A stretch of 64,000 nucleotides of DNA from Salinisphaera hydrothermalis C41B8 (GCF_000732535.1 NZ_APNK01000013.1:1-64000), one strand, 5' to 3'; numbered from the stretch's first letter, positions 14,761-26,577 are shown. Program-made: numbers and translations. Notes: generated by a model from the sequence alone, not told the origin.

Positions 14761-17573
14761 CCAGCCTGCCCTTCGGCTTCGCCGCCATCTTCCGCCGCGC
14801 GATCCGCAGGGGTGTCGATCCAGCGCGCCCAGAGATCGGCGACCGCCGCACGTTCGGGCTCGCGCCGACTGTCGCGATCGATCATGGCGCGCTGGCCCTG
14901 CAAGGCGGCGGCATGCACGACACGCCGATAATCCCGATATGCGCGGGTCATGGTGCGAATGTCGTCGTAGCTCGCACGCTGGGCCGATTCCATGGTTTCA
15001 AGGATACGAATCGCGTCGGTAAAGATCACGAGCTCCGGACAATCGTGGCCGTACGCCAGCGCGGCGTATTGGGCCATGAATTCGATATCGATGAGCCCGC
15101 CCGGCATCTGCTTCACATCCCAGCGCGCGTCGGTAGTCTCGTCCTTGACCTCGCGCATGCGTCGCCGCATCGAGCGGACCTCAGCCGCCAGCCGCGCCGG
15201 ATCGCGCTCGGCCGCCAGCAACTCGCGTCGGAGCGCGACGAACCGGTTGCCGAGCGCTTCATCGCCGGCAACCGGGCGGGCACGCACCAGCGCCTGGTGT
15301 TCCCAGGTCCAAGCCTGCTCGCGCTGATAGCGAGCGAAAGCGTCGATATGCGTGACCATCAGCCCGGCGTTACCCGAGGGCCGCAGCCGCATGTCGATCT
15401 CGTAAGCCCGGCCGGCCGGCGTCGCCGTCGATAGGATATGAATCAAACGCTGCGCGAGCCGGGTGAAGAATACTTGGTGGGTCAGCTCGCGTGCCCCGCC
15501 CTCGGTCGCGGCCTCCGATGGGCTGTCATAGACGAACACCAGATCCAGATCCGAGGTATAGCCCAGTTCGAGACCGCCGAGCTTGCCGTAGGCGACCACT
15601 GCAAACGGCGCCAACCGGCCATCTTCGAGGCGCGGCTCGCCATAGCGATCGCTCATCTGCGCCCACGCCATGTCGAGCGCCGCCTCCAGCACCACTTCGG
15701 CGAGCGCGGTGAGATGATCAGAGACGATCATCAACGGCATGGCGTTGGTTACATCGGCCGCCGCAACCTGCAGCTTCGCTTTCTGCGTGAACCGGCGCAG
15801 CGCATTCATGCGCTGATCCAAATCCAATATCTCGAACGCGGCCAGATCTTCGGCCAGCTCCGTGACCAATTCGGCGCGACGCGGCGGGCGATAGAGCTGG
15901 CGCGGGTCGAGAAATGAATCGAGCAGGGCCGGCTGCTCGGCGATGCAGTCGGCAATCCATTCGCTGGCCCCGCACAAACGCATCAGCGTGGACAACGCCG
16001 CCGGATATTCCACCAGCAGCGCGATGTAATTGCTGCGCCCAATGATCTCGCTGATGACCGCCAGCGTGCGACGTACCGATCGCTCGGGTACATCGGTATG
16101 AGCCGCGGCCACGATAACGGCCGGAATCAGCTCGCCGAGCCAGCGTTTGCCGCGTGCTTCCAAAATACGATATCGCCGCTGATCCTTGAGGTCGGCCAGG
16201 GCCTGGCGCACCGCGGCCGGGTCCTCGATTCCATAACGCTCGAGCAGATCGTCGGCCTCGGCTTCGGACAGTGTCTGTTTCCAGAGCGCATCGAGAGCTG
16301 CATGCTCGCGGTCGCTGGCCTGGGCGCGATCCTTGGATTCCGGGGAGGCGAAGACCTGCTCGAACAACGCGTGCACTTCGCTTCGCACACGCTCGGTCTC
16401 CGCAGCGAGCGCCTCGCCATCCGACATCTGCATGGCGCGTGCCAGTCGATCGCGCTCGGCCTCGTCGTCGGGAAAGTCGTGCGTCTGCTGGTCATCGACC
16501 ATCTGCAGCCGGTTCTCCAGCCGACGAAGAAAGACATACCCCGTGTCGAGCCGCTCGGCGGTGTCCGGCTCGAGATGGCCGCTATCGGCCAACTTGGCTA
16601 GCGTCGGCCGCAGCCGATTGTCCTGCAGTTCCGGCTCCTGACCGCCGCGCACGAGCTGGAACACCTGGGCCAGGAATTCGATCTCGCGAATACCGCCGTA
16701 GCCGAGTTTGACGTTGGACTGGGAATCCCGACGCGCAACTTGCGCATCGATCATCGACTTCATCTCGCGGATGGATTCGAACGCCCCGTAATCGAGATAA
16801 CGCCGGTACACGAACGGGCGCAATGTGCAGATAAGACGTTGCCCCCCGTCGATATCACCGGCCACGGCGCGCGCCTTTATCCAGGCATAACGCTCCCATT
16901 CCCGGCCATGCGCCTGGTAATACTGCTCCATGGCGCCGATCGAGCCCACGAGCGCCCCGGCATCGCCGAACGGCCGCAAGCGCGTATCGACACGATAGAC
17001 GAAACCGCCGCCCGAGGCCGTCGACAACAGCTGAATTAAACGCTGTGCGACACGGCGGCAGTAACCCGCCGCATCGAGATCGCCCTCGACTTCCGGTTCG
17101 TTACGGCCGTCGTAAGCAAAGATCAGATCGATGTCGGATGAGAAATTCAGCTCGCGCCCGCCGAGCTTGCCCATGCCAATCACGATCAAGCGCACCGGCC
17201 TACCATCGCGATCGCGCAGCATGCCGTGACGTTCGGCGACCGCGCGCTCGGCTTCGCTCAGCGCATAGTCGATACATTGATCGGCCAATTCGGACAAATG
17301 GTCCAAAACCGTGTCCAGCGCATCCACGCCCATCAAATCGCGCCATGCGATCGCCGCCAGATAGGCGTTACGGGCTCCACGCAGCGCCATTTCGGCCGTC
17401 GTGTCGCCAGCACCGGCGGCCCAGCCGGGCACGTCGATGGCAAGCGCTTCGTCCGAGGTCAGCACGCCCTCAGCTTGCCAGCGCTCGAACGCGTCGGTGT
17501 TGCCCTCGCACCAGCGTCCGACAAAGTCGCTGAGTTCACGCGGGTCGCAGGCATCGATGTGTTCGGTATTCAA
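14757..17573 (-). CDS. glnE: Bifunctional glutamine synthetase adenylyltransferase/adenylyl-removing enzyme
   Basis: About 938 residues, the normal length. It adds AMP to, or removes it from, glutamine synthetase in response to PII. Two nucleotidyltransferase halves are visible: GMGKLGGRELNFSSDIDLIF (N-terminal, deadenylylating) and YGKLGGLELGYTSDLDLVF (C-terminal, adenylylating), each with the paired Asp. The frame is open to a TTG at 17,606, but a TTG at 17,573 (protein starting MNTEHIDA) has GGGAG eight bases upstream and is preferred. Its stop overlaps the first codon of the glycosyltransferase relic, so it heads a unit running into hldD. Confidence 0.93.
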   Translation of the reverse strand: MNTEHIDACDPRELSDFVGRWCEGNTDAFERWQAEGVLTSDEALAIDVPGWAAGAGDTTAEMALRGARNAYLAAIAWRDLMGVDALDTVLDHLSELADQCIDYALSEAERAVAERHGMLRDRDGRPVRLIVIGMGKLGGRELNFSSDIDLIFAYDGRNEPEVEGDLDAAGYCRRVAQRLIQLLSTASGGGFVYRVDTRLRPFGDAGALVGSIGAMEQYYQAHGREWERYAWIKARAVAGDIDGGQRLICTLRPFVYRRYLDYGAFESIREMKSMIDAQVARRDSQSNVKLGYGGIREIEFLAQVFQLVRGGQEPELQDNRLRPTLAKLADSGHLEPDTAERLDTGYVFLRRLENRLQMVDDQQTHDFPDDEAERDRLARAMQMSDGEALAAETERVRSEVHALFEQVFASPESKDRAQASDREHAALDALWKQTLSEAEADDLLERYGIEDPAAVRQALADLKDQRRYRILEARGKRWLGELIPAVIVAAAHTDVPERSVRRTLAVISEIIGRSNYIALLVEYPAALSTLMRLCGASEWIADCIAEQPALLDSFLDPRQLYRPPRRAELVTELAEDLAAFEILDLDQRMNALRRFTQKAKLQVAAADVTNAMPLMIVSDHLTALAEVVLEAALDMAWAQMSDRYGEPRLEDGRLAPFAVVAYGKLGGLELGYTSDLDLVFVYDSPSEAATEGGARELTHQVFFTRLAQRLIHILSTATPAGRAYEIDMRLRPSGNAGLMVTHIDAFARYQREQAWTWEHQALVRARPVAGDEALGNRFVALRRELLAAERDPARLAAEVRSMRRRMREVKDETTDARWDVKQMPGGLIDIEFMAQYAALAYGHDCPELVIFTDAIRILETMESAQRASYDDIRTMTRAYRDYRRVVHAAALQGQRAMIDRDSRREPERAAVADLWARWIDTPADRAAEDGGEAEGQAG

Positions 17574-17750
17574 GGGTACGGCTCCCACTTCATCCGCCCG
17601 CGGCAACCGGGCATCTCGCGCGTCGAATATACGGGTACCCGGCTTACTTCACGACGCCGGGCAAGGCAGCGCCTATCGTTAACAACGCCTTCGGATAGTG
17701 CAATGTAACGCTGGATGGCAGCAAACGACCGCGGCCGAACCGTACCCAAG

Positions 17751-17779
17751 AAAAAGCCCCGCACAAGGCGGGGCTTTTT
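17751..17779 (-). terminator. Rho-independent terminator after groEL
   Basis: Perfect 12-base stem AAAAAGCCCCGC / GCGGGGCTTTTT with a 5-base loop. The poly-T tail faces out on both strands. It lies 30 bases past the groEL stop and could also limit transcription from the right. Confidence 0.9.
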
Positions 17780-17808
17780 CGGACTCGCTTTGGGCGAGAC
17801 GGAATGAT

Positions 17809-19461
<1,653 letters not shown>

Positions 19462-19513
19462 TTATCCTTGATTCGTTGATTGGTGGTTGACTGATGGATG
19501 CGCCAGAGGGCTG

Positions 19514-19801
19514 TTAACCCAGCACCGCCAGGACGTCGTCCTCGCGCATCACGACGACTTCTTCGCCGTCGACCTTGATCTCGGTACCCGAGAACTTGCC
19601 GAACATCACCGTGTCGCCGACCTTGACTTCCGGCTTGCGGACCTCGCCATTGTCCAGCGGTTTGCCGTTACCCACCGCGACCACTTCGCCGCGCTGCGGC
19701 TTCTCGGCCGCCGAATCGGGAATGACGATGCCCCCGGCCGTCTTCTGCTCTTCTTCGATCCGCTTGATTACGATGCGGTCATGTAGAGGACGGATATTCA
19801 T
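19514..19801 (-). CDS. groES: Co-chaperonin GroES (Hsp10)
   Basis: 95 residues beginning [14 protein letters not shown], with the mobile-loop segment [20 protein letters not shown] and the family ending [12 protein letters not shown]. It caps the GroEL ring. A longer open frame to 20,044 is rejected because family length starts at 19,801, where GAGGAG lies just upstream. Likely driven by the heat-shock promoter at 19,903-19,930. Confidence 0.98.
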   Translation of the reverse strand: MNIRPLHDRIVIKRIEEEQKTAGGIVIPDSAAEKPQRGEVVAVGNGKPLDNGEVRKPEVKVGDTVMFGKFSGTEIKVDGEEVVVMREDDVLAVLG

Positions 19802-19902
19802 GCCACCCTTCTCCTCGAAACTGTGAAGGTTGTTGATTGAAATTGCCCGACGGCTCGTTGCCGCCACCTCGACTGCCGATTGGCAATCTTGATCACCGCC
19901 AT

Positions 19903-19930
19903 TGATGCGGGCTTGCGGCCCCCTTTCAAG
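19903..19930 (-). promoter_or_regulatory. Putative sigma32 heat-shock promoter for groES-groEL
   Basis: On the minus strand CTTGAA (19,930-19,925) and CCGCATCA (19,910-19,903) are 14 bases apart. The RpoH consensus is CTTGAA and CCCCATnT with a 13-15 base spacer, so six of six and most of the -10 match. It lies about 100 bases upstream of the groES ATG. No CIRCE element (GCACTC-N9-GAGTGC) was seen. Confidence 0.68.
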
Positions 19931-20067
19931 ACCGGGGGCACAAATTTTTAACAACCAGCGACCGCCGGCAAAACTGAAACGACGCCTTGTCGGAACTGAG
20001 CTGAGGCAGTATCGTTCGACACGAATCACGTCATGCCGAGCCATCCCTCGGCGATACCGGAGGTTTC

Positions 20068-21354
20068 ATGGCCGAGTCCACCATGCGTCGCGTCGCCATC
20101 GTCGGCGGTGCGCGAATCCCCTTCTGCCGCTCGAATACGGCCTATTCGCACCAGTCGAATCAGGACTTGCTGACCGCGGCGTTCAAGGCGCTGTCGGAGA
20201 AATATCGTCTGGCCGGTGAGCGGATCGGCGAAGTCGCCGCCGGCGCCGTGCTCAAGCATTCGAGCGACTTCAATCTCACCCGGGAAGCTGTGCTTGGCAC
20301 GGACCTGGACCCACATACGCCGGCCTTCGACGTCCAGCAGGCCTGCGGCACCAGTCTGGAAACCACGATCCTGCTGGCCAACAAGATCGCCATGGGCCAG
20401 ATCGAGTCGGGTATCGCCGGCGGCACCGATACCACCTCGGACGCCCCCATCGCAGTGAACGAGGAACTGCGCAAGATCTTGCTCGACATCAACCGCGCTA
20501 AATCCGGCACCGAGCGCGCCAAGCTGTTCACCCAGCTTCGCCCGCGTCATCTGGTCCCGAACCTGCCGGGGGTGACCGAACCGCGCACCGGCATGTCGAT
20601 GGGCGAACACTGCGAGCTCATGGCCAAGGAATGGAAGATTTCACGGCGCGCCCAGGATGAGCTCGCCCTCGCCAGTCATAAGAACGCGGCCCAGGCCTAC
20701 GTCGATGGCTTCTATGACGATCTCGTGTTCCCCTATCTGGGCGTCGAGCGCGACAACAACCTGCGCCCGGATTCGAGCATGGAAAAACTATCGAAGCTCC
20801 GGCCCTCGTTCGATAAGGAAAGCGGGACGCTGACCGCCGGCAACTCGACACCGCTGACCGATGGGGCCTCCAGCGTGCTGCTGGCCAGCGAGGAATGGGC
20901 CAAGGAACGTGGCCTGCCGATCCTGGCTTATTTCACGCCCTACTCGCGTACCGCGGCCGTGGACTATGTCGACGGCGGCGAGGGCCTGCTCATGGCGCCG
21001 ACGTACGCAGTCCCCGACATGCTCGACGCCGCCGGCCTGAGGCTACAGGACTTCGATTTCTATGAAATCCACGAGGCGTTCGCGGCGCAGGTCCTATGTA
21101 CGCTCAAGGCCTGGGAATCGAAGCGTTACTGCACCGAACGTCTTGGCCGCAGCGAGCCGCTGGGATCGATCGATATGTCCAAGCTCAACGTCAAGGGCTC
21201 CTCACTCGGGCTTGGTCATCCGTTTGCCGCCACCGGCGGGCGCATTGTCGCGACGCTGGCCAAGATTCTCGACGAAGCCGGATCGGGGCGCGGGCTCATT
21301 TCCATTTGCGCGGCCGGCGGTCAGGGTGTGACCGCGATCCTCGAAAAACCCTGA
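20068..21354 (+). CDS. fadI: Acetyl-CoA C-acyltransferase (3-ketoacyl-CoA thiolase)
   Basis: A 428-residue thiolase for the last step of fatty-acid beta-oxidation. The nucleophile is C93 (QQACGTSLE). The catalytic His is in EIHEAFAAQV and the second Cys in ISICAAGGQG. The insertion pattern (PRTGMSMGEHCELMAKEW and KLRPSF) fits the FadI subgroup rather than FadA. CGGAGG precedes the ATG. No fadJ neighbour is present; it is alone between groES and a transporter, followed by a terminator. Confidence 0.9.
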   Translation: MAESTMRRVAIVGGARIPFCRSNTAYSHQSNQDLLTAAFKALSEKYRLAGERIGEVAAGAVLKHSSDFNLTREAVLGTDLDPHTPAFDVQQACGTSLETTILLANKIAMGQIESGIAGGTDTTSDAPIAVNEELRKILLDINRAKSGTERAKLFTQLRPRHLVPNLPGVTEPRTGMSMGEHCELMAKEWKISRRAQDELALASHKNAAQAYVDGFYDDLVFPYLGVERDNNLRPDSSMEKLSKLRPSFDKESGTLTAGNSTPLTDGASSVLLASEEWAKERGLPILAYFTPYSRTAAVDYVDGGEGLLMAPTYAVPDMLDAAGLRLQDFDFYEIHEAFAAQVLCTLKAWESKRYCTERLGRSEPLGSIDMSKLNVKGSSLGLGHPFAATGGRIVATLAKILDEAGSGRGLISICAAGGQGVTAILEKP

Positions 21355-21371
21355 TCGGCGGCTGCGCTGAT

Positions 21372-21412
21372 CGCCCCCGGGTCGGCACGGCGGCTGGCCT
21401 GGGGGCGGTTTT
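21372..21412 (+). terminator. Rho-independent terminator after the thiolase gene
   Basis: CGCCCCC-GGG pairs with CCT-GGGGGCG around a 16-base loop, followed by TTTT at 21,409-21,412. It lies 17 bases past the fadI stop. Confidence 0.65.
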
Positions 21413-21505
21413 GCCTTTAGCCTTCGCGGGATCAATCCGCGTTCATTGCCGTCGCATGTCCCGCAGAAACCTTCCGCTGACGTCATCACCCGGGGCCCGC
21501 TTCGC

Positions 21506-22852
21506 ATGAGCGCCCCAACCCGCGGCGGCTGGGCCTCGCGCTTTGGCTTCATCATGGCAGCGGCCGGCTCGGCCATCGGGCTCGGCAACATCTGGAAGTT
21601 CCCGTACATGACCGCCTCTCACGGCGGCGGCGCATTTCTGGTCGTATATCTCGTCTGCGTCTTCGTGTTCGGCATCTCGCTGCTGCTGGCCGAACTGGTT
21701 CTCGGACGCATGGCCAAGCGCAACCCGATCGGCGCGTTCCGAAAACTCGCCGGCGGTGCCTGGCCGGCCGTGGGGGCACTCGGCGTGGTCACGGCCCTGG
21801 TCATTCTTTCGTTTTATGTCGTGGTTTCAGGGTGGGCGATGGCGTATTTCGTCTACGCCGTCGAGGGCACACTCACGACAGCGAGCAGCGGCGAACTCAA
21901 CGCCTTGTTCGGCCATCTGGTGTCGAGCCCGATCGTACCGTTGATCTATGCGGCACTGTTCGTCCTCCTGACCGCCGTCGTGGTGATCGGCGGCGTGGCC
22001 GGGGGTATCGAGCGAATGGCCAAACTGTTCATGCCGCTGTTGTTCATCATCCTGATTCTGTTGATGGTGCGATCGCTGACCCTGCCCGGTGCCGGGCGCG
22101 GACTCGTTTTCTTCCTGCACCCGGACTGGTCCGCCATCGACGGCCATCTAATCTCGGCTGCCCTGGGCCAGGCGTTCTTCACACTATCGCTGGGCGTCGG
22201 CGGAATGATCACCTACGGCTCGTACATGGCCGATACGCAGGATCTGGGGCGCGATGCGCTGTCGGTCGTCGCGCTCAACACAATGGTCTCGCTACTGGCC
22301 GGCTTGATGGTCATTCCCGCGATGATCTCGGCCGGCATTACCCCCGACGCCGGTGGGCCAGGCACCACGTTCAAGGTGCTGCCCACCGTATTCGCCGCTA
22401 TGCCGGCCGGCAATTTGTTCGGTATAGGCTTCTTCTTTCTGCTTATTCTGGCCGCCCTGACGTCGTCGGTTTCGCTACTCGAACCGGTGGTGAGTTTCTT
22501 CGTCGACGAATACCGCATGAAACGCGCCAACGCCACCGTGATCGGCGCCAGCTTCTGTTTTGCACTCGCCATACCGGTGTCGCTGTCGTTCGGCATCTGG
22601 CATCACATCCAGTTGTTCGGGCTTACGATTTTCAAGCTGATGGATTTTCTGACCAGCAATCTGGCGCTGCCGATCGGCAGCCTCATGACGGCGCTTTGCG
22701 TCGGCTGGGTGGTACGCCGGGCGGCAGTGGATGAACTATCGAATCACGGCCGGATCGCCGCGGGCTGGGCCCCGATCTGGCTGTTTTTCATACGCTATAT
22801 CGCACCGATCGGTATCGTGTGGATTCTGGTCCAGGGCCTGTTCGGCCTCTGA
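21506..22852 (+). CDS. Sodium-dependent transporter, neurotransmitter:sodium symporter (SNF) family
   Basis: About 448 residues with some 11-12 hydrophobic segments. The N-terminus has the family signature GFIMAAAGSAIGLGNIWKFPY (unwound TM1 that binds Na+ and substrate), with the TM6-region LSLGVGGMITYGSYM further on. Bacterial members usually import amino acids with Na+. An upstream in-frame ATG at 21,446 is less likely, because homology begins right after MSAPTRGGWASR. The substrate cannot be told from sequence alone. Confidence 0.87.
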   Translation: MSAPTRGGWASRFGFIMAAAGSAIGLGNIWKFPYMTASHGGGAFLVVYLVCVFVFGISLLLAELVLGRMAKRNPIGAFRKLAGGAWPAVGALGVVTALVILSFYVVVSGWAMAYFVYAVEGTLTTASSGELNALFGHLVSSPIVPLIYAALFVLLTAVVVIGGVAGGIERMAKLFMPLLFIILILLMVRSLTLPGAGRGLVFFLHPDWSAIDGHLISAALGQAFFTLSLGVGGMITYGSYMADTQDLGRDALSVVALNTMVSLLAGLMVIPAMISAGITPDAGGPGTTFKVLPTVFAAMPAGNLFGIGFFFLLILAALTSSVSLLEPVVSFFVDEYRMKRANATVIGASFCFALAIPVSLSFGIWHHIQLFGLTIFKLMDFLTSNLALPIGSLMTALCVGWVVRRAAVDELSNHGRIAAGWAPIWLFFIRYIAPIGIVWILVQGLFGL

Positions 22853-22919
22853 TGACCACCTTGCATCCACAAACGATTACCCTAACGTATCGCCAAGACC
22901 CAAACGATAGCGAGGACCG

Positions 22920-23924
22920 ATGATGCGCCGTAATGACCCCGCCCCGGTCGGCGTCCTGTTCACTAACCTGGGCAGCCCGGACGACACATCGGTGCCCGCG
23001 GTACGGCGCTATCTTCGCGAGTTTCTCAGCGATCGACGCGTGATCGATCTGAATCGCGCCGCTTGGTTGCCGATTCTCTACGGCATCATCCTCACGTTCC
23101 GCCCGCGGAAGTCGGCCAAAGGCTATCGCTCGGTCTGGATGGACGAAGGCTCGCCCCTGCTCGTCTATGCACGCCGTCAGGTCGCAGGCATTCAGGCCCG
23201 ACTGGATGCCGATCTGGAGCGCCCGGTGCATGTCGCGCTCGGCATGCGCTACGGCAACCCGTCGATCGAATCGGGGCTGGAAGCGCTGCACGCCGCCGGC
23301 TGCCGCAAAATACTGGTCTTGCCCGCCTACCCGCAGTATTCGGCGACGACGGTCGCCACAACCTTCGACAAGGTTAGCGAGGTGCTCGAGGACTGGCCGG
23401 AACCGCCGGCCCTACGTCAGATCAATCGCTATCACGACGACCCGGGTTACATCGCCGCTCTGGCGGCCTCGGTGCGCGAGCACTGGGCCGAGCACGGCCG
23501 TGCCGACAAGCTGGTGATATCGTTCCACGGCATCCCCAAGCGCTACGTCAAGCAGGGCGATCCTTACCCGCGCGACTGCGGCATCACGGCACAACTTCTG
23601 GCCGCCGAACTGGGCCTGTCGCGTAACGAGTACAAGGTCTGCTTCCAGTCGCGCTTCGGTCGCGAGCCCTGGCTCCAGCCTTACCTGGACGAAACCATGA
23701 AAACCTGGGGCGCGGACCCTGAGATCAATACGGTCGACGTGATTTGCCCCGGGTTTTCTTCGGACTGCTTGGAAACGCTCGAAGAGATCCGCGAGGAGAA
23801 TCGAGGCTATTTCGAACAAGCCGGCGGCGAATCATTACGGTATATTCCGGCGCTCAACGATCGCGACGATCATATCGAGATGTTCGCGCGCCTGATTCGC
23901 GAGGAACTGGCCGGCTGGGTCTGA
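22920..23924 (+). CDS. hemH: Ferrochelatase
   Basis: 334 residues. It inserts Fe2+ into protoporphyrin IX in the last step of haem synthesis. Seen are VLFTNLGSPDD, the WMDEGSPLL segment, the catalytic-His motif SFHGIPKRYVKQGDPY and the CLETLEEI metal-side Glu region. Two consecutive ATGs are possible starts. GCGAGGA is just upstream. Followed by sohB with no clear terminator between. Confidence 0.96.
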   Translation: MMRRNDPAPVGVLFTNLGSPDDTSVPAVRRYLREFLSDRRVIDLNRAAWLPILYGIILTFRPRKSAKGYRSVWMDEGSPLLVYARRQVAGIQARLDADLERPVHVALGMRYGNPSIESGLEALHAAGCRKILVLPAYPQYSATTVATTFDKVSEVLEDWPEPPALRQINRYHDDPGYIAALAASVREHWAEHGRADKLVISFHGIPKRYVKQGDPYPRDCGITAQLLAAELGLSRNEYKVCFQSRFGREPWLQPYLDETMKTWGADPEINTVDVICPGFSSDCLETLEEIREENRGYFEQAGGESLRYIPALNDRDDHIEMFARLIREELAGWV

Positions 23925-23974
23925 ACTGGCCCTGATCCGGCGCCTTCGCGCGGCGCCGAACCATGGAGCACGCT

Positions 23975-25033
23975 ATGCACTGGCTCGCCACTTTCGGCCT
24001 GAACTACGGCCTGTTTCTGGCCAAGGCCGCCACCCTGGTCGCGGCCATCGCTATCGTCGTCATTGTGCTGACCTCCAGCGCGATCAGCCTGAGACGCGAG
24101 AAGAACCGTCGGCTCGTGGTGGAACGCGTCAACGATCGCCTGGAGCGGATGGCGGATACGCTGTCCGATGCCCTGCTCAACGACGCGGAAAAAAAGGCCC
24201 GCGCCAAGCAGCGAAAGAAAGAGACCAAGCAAAAGCAGAAAGCCGAGAAGCTCGGCAAGAAACACCCGCCGCAGCGCTTGTTCGTGCTGGATTTCGACGG
24301 CGATATCCGGGCCTCGGCGGTCGATGGGCTGCGCGAGTCGATCAACGCCCTGCTCCAGGTCGCCGAATCCGACGACGAGGTGCTTCTGCGCCTGGAATCG
24401 GGCGGCGGCATGGTTCACAGCTACGGTCTGGCCGCCTCACAGCTCGTGCGCCTACGCGATGCCGGCATCCGTCTGACCGTTGCCGTCGACCAAGTCGCCG
24501 CTAGCGGCGGCTACATGATGGCCTGTGTGGGCGATCGCATCGTGGCCGCGCCGTTCGCCATCATCGGCTCGATCGGCGTGGTCGCCCAGCTGCCCAACTT
24601 CCATCGCTGGCTGTCGGACAAGCACATCGATTTCGAAATGCACACGGCGGGCGACTACAAGCGAACGCTCACCGTGTTCGGCGAAAACACCGAGGCCGGC
24701 CGCGAGAAATTTCGTGAAGAACTGGAAGACACGCACGGCCTGTTCAAAACGTTCGTGGCCCGGCATCGCCCCGATCTGGATATCGATAGCGTTGCCACCG
24801 GCGAGCACTGGTACGGCAGCCAGGCGCTCGAAAAAGGCCTGGTCGATGACATCGCCACCAGCGATGCCGTGATGCTCGGCGCCGCCCGCGACGGGCGCGA
24901 CGTCTTTACGATTGCCACCCATACCCCCCAGGGGCTGATCGCGCGATTGACGGGGCAGACCAGCCGCGTGCTCGCTAAAACCCTTCACGAACAGGGGCTC
25001 ACACGGGCCGAGATCGGGCGGTCTACGCATTGA
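23975..25033 (+). CDS. sohB: Inner-membrane serine protease SohB (S49 family)
   Basis: 352 residues. One N-terminal membrane segment (about 12-36) is followed by a long charged linker rich in Lys/Glu, then the periplasmic-type S49 fold. The Ser/Lys dyad is visible as S177 in QVAASGGYMMA and K229 in GDYKRTL. An ATG at 23,963 is also in frame, but GGAG lies six bases before the ATG at 23,975. It lies between hemH and an htrA-type protease gene. Confidence 0.92.
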   Translation: MHWLATFGLNYGLFLAKAATLVAAIAIVVIVLTSSAISLRREKNRRLVVERVNDRLERMADTLSDALLNDAEKKARAKQRKKETKQKQKAEKLGKKHPPQRLFVLDFDGDIRASAVDGLRESINALLQVAESDDEVLLRLESGGGMVHSYGLAASQLVRLRDAGIRLTVAVDQVAASGGYMMACVGDRIVAAPFAIIGSIGVVAQLPNFHRWLSDKHIDFEMHTAGDYKRTLTVFGENTEAGREKFREELEDTHGLFKTFVARHRPDLDIDSVATGEHWYGSQALEKGLVDDIATSDAVMLGAARDGRDVFTIATHTPQGLIARLTGQTSRVLAKTLHEQGLTRAEIGRSTH

Positions 25034-25133
25034 TTTCGGCTGGTGATGAAACTCGCAGCCGCCAAGACGGTCAGAAGGCTGGGGACGTGGCCGGCACCGC
25101 CGGTCGTTTGGTGACACCGACGAGTAAGGACCT

Positions 25134-26543
25134 ATGACACAACTCGCATCTCTGCGCTATCGCGCCTTCTTCATTCTGATTCTGGCGCTGTTGGGCACGA
25201 GCGCTCAGGCCTCGATTCCCAGCGGCATGCTGTCCGGCGACGATCCGTCGCTGGCGCCGATGCTCGACAAGACATTGCCGGCGGTAGTCAACGTGGTGGT
25301 GACCGGCAAGGCGCAGCAGGCGCCGAATAACCCGCTGTTCAACGATCCGTTCTTCCGCCAGTTCTTCAACGCGCCGCAACAACAGCAGATGGAGCACCCG
25401 ACGGCGATTGGCTCGGGCGTGATCGTCAACGCGGATAAGGGCTATATCGTGACCAATAATCACGTGGTCCGTAATGCGCAGAAGATCGAGGTTCGGTTGC
25501 GCGACAATCGTCAGTTCAAAGCCAAGATCGTCGGCACCGATCCCGCCACCGATCTGGCGGTCATCCAGATCAAGGCCAAGAACCTGACCCAGATCAATCT
25601 TGCCAACTCCGACAAACTCCGCGTCGGTGATTTCGTCGTTGCCGTCGGCAACCCCTTCGGCCTGCGTCAGACCGTAACCTCCGGCATTGTGTCCGGCCTC
25701 GGCCGCCATATCGGCAACCCGGAAGGTGAACAAGGCAGCCGCTACCAGAACTTCATCCAAACCGATGCGTCGATCAACCCGGGCAACTCGGGCGGTGCCC
25801 TGCTCAACCTCAAGGGTCAGCTGGTTGGCATCAATAGCGAGATCCTGTCGCAGTCGGGCGGCAACATCGGTATCGGTTTCGCCATCCCGTCGAATCTGGT
25901 CAAAACCGTTTATCAGCAGCTCATCAAGTACGGCAAGGTCAAGCGCGGCATGTTGGGCGTGGTCGGTCAGAATCTGACGCCGGACCTGGCCAAGGCCTTC
26001 GGGCTGAACATCGACCAGGGCGTGGTCATTGCCCAGGTCATGCCGGATTCCCCGGCGGCCAAGGCCGGTATCAAGCAGCGTGACGTAATCACCGCGGTCA
26101 ACGGCAAGGAGATCGATAACTTCTCCGACCTGCAGAACGCCATTGGCCTGCGTTCGCCGGGTGACAAGGTGACCATCGACCTGCTGCGCGACGGCAAGAA
26201 AGAACAGGTCCACGCCACCCTGGCCAAGGCATCCGAAATGACGGGCGCGGGCGATGCGAGCACCGGCGGGTCGCTGAACAAGAACCTGGCCGGCGCCCAG
26301 TTCGGCCCCCTGACCGACAACAATCCGTTGTCCGGCGATGTGCAGGGCGTGGTCGTCACCAACGTTCAGCCCGGCAGCCCGGCCGCTCAGGCTGGTCTGC
26401 AGCCCGGCGACGTGATCACTTCGGTCAACCGCCAGCAGATCAGCAGCGTCTCCCAGCTGCACAAGCTGGCCGGCCCGGACACCAAGCAGCTCCTGCTGCA
26501 CGTCCGTCGCGGCCAGGGCGCGCTGTTCCTGTTGATTCAGTAG
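25134..26543 (+). CDS. htrA: Do-family periplasmic serine endoprotease (DegP/DegQ/HtrA)
   Basis: 469 residues. Signal peptide about 1-27 (cleavage near SAQA-S). The trypsin-like domain has H110 (TNNHVV), D140 (ATDLAV) and S219 (NPGNSGGAL). Two PDZ domains follow, at about 270-355 and 370-465. The protease degrades misfolded envelope proteins. A Q-linker of the LA loop (PQQQQM) is short, more like DegQ than DegP. A strong terminator follows, so the gene ends its unit. Confidence 0.94.
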   Translation: MTQLASLRYRAFFILILALLGTSAQASIPSGMLSGDDPSLAPMLDKTLPAVVNVVVTGKAQQAPNNPLFNDPFFRQFFNAPQQQQMEHPTAIGSGVIVNADKGYIVTNNHVVRNAQKIEVRLRDNRQFKAKIVGTDPATDLAVIQIKAKNLTQINLANSDKLRVGDFVVAVGNPFGLRQTVTSGIVSGLGRHIGNPEGEQGSRYQNFIQTDASINPGNSGGALLNLKGQLVGINSEILSQSGGNIGIGFAIPSNLVKTVYQQLIKYGKVKRGMLGVVGQNLTPDLAKAFGLNIDQGVVIAQVMPDSPAAKAGIKQRDVITAVNGKEIDNFSDLQNAIGLRSPGDKVTIDLLRDGKKEQVHATLAKASEMTGAGDASTGGSLNKNLAGAQFGPLTDNNPLSGDVQGVVVTNVQPGSPAAQAGLQPGDVITSVNRQQISSVSQLHKLAGPDTKQLLLHVRRGQGALFLLIQ

Positions 26544-26577
26544 GCCCAAGCAATCGGACGCTACACGCGCCCGTGAG

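Noticed and set aside
25071-26549. 492-codon open frame opposite the HtrA protease gene
   Set aside because: The protease frame has a signal peptide, catalytic triad and PDZ domains. The opposite frame has none of these.
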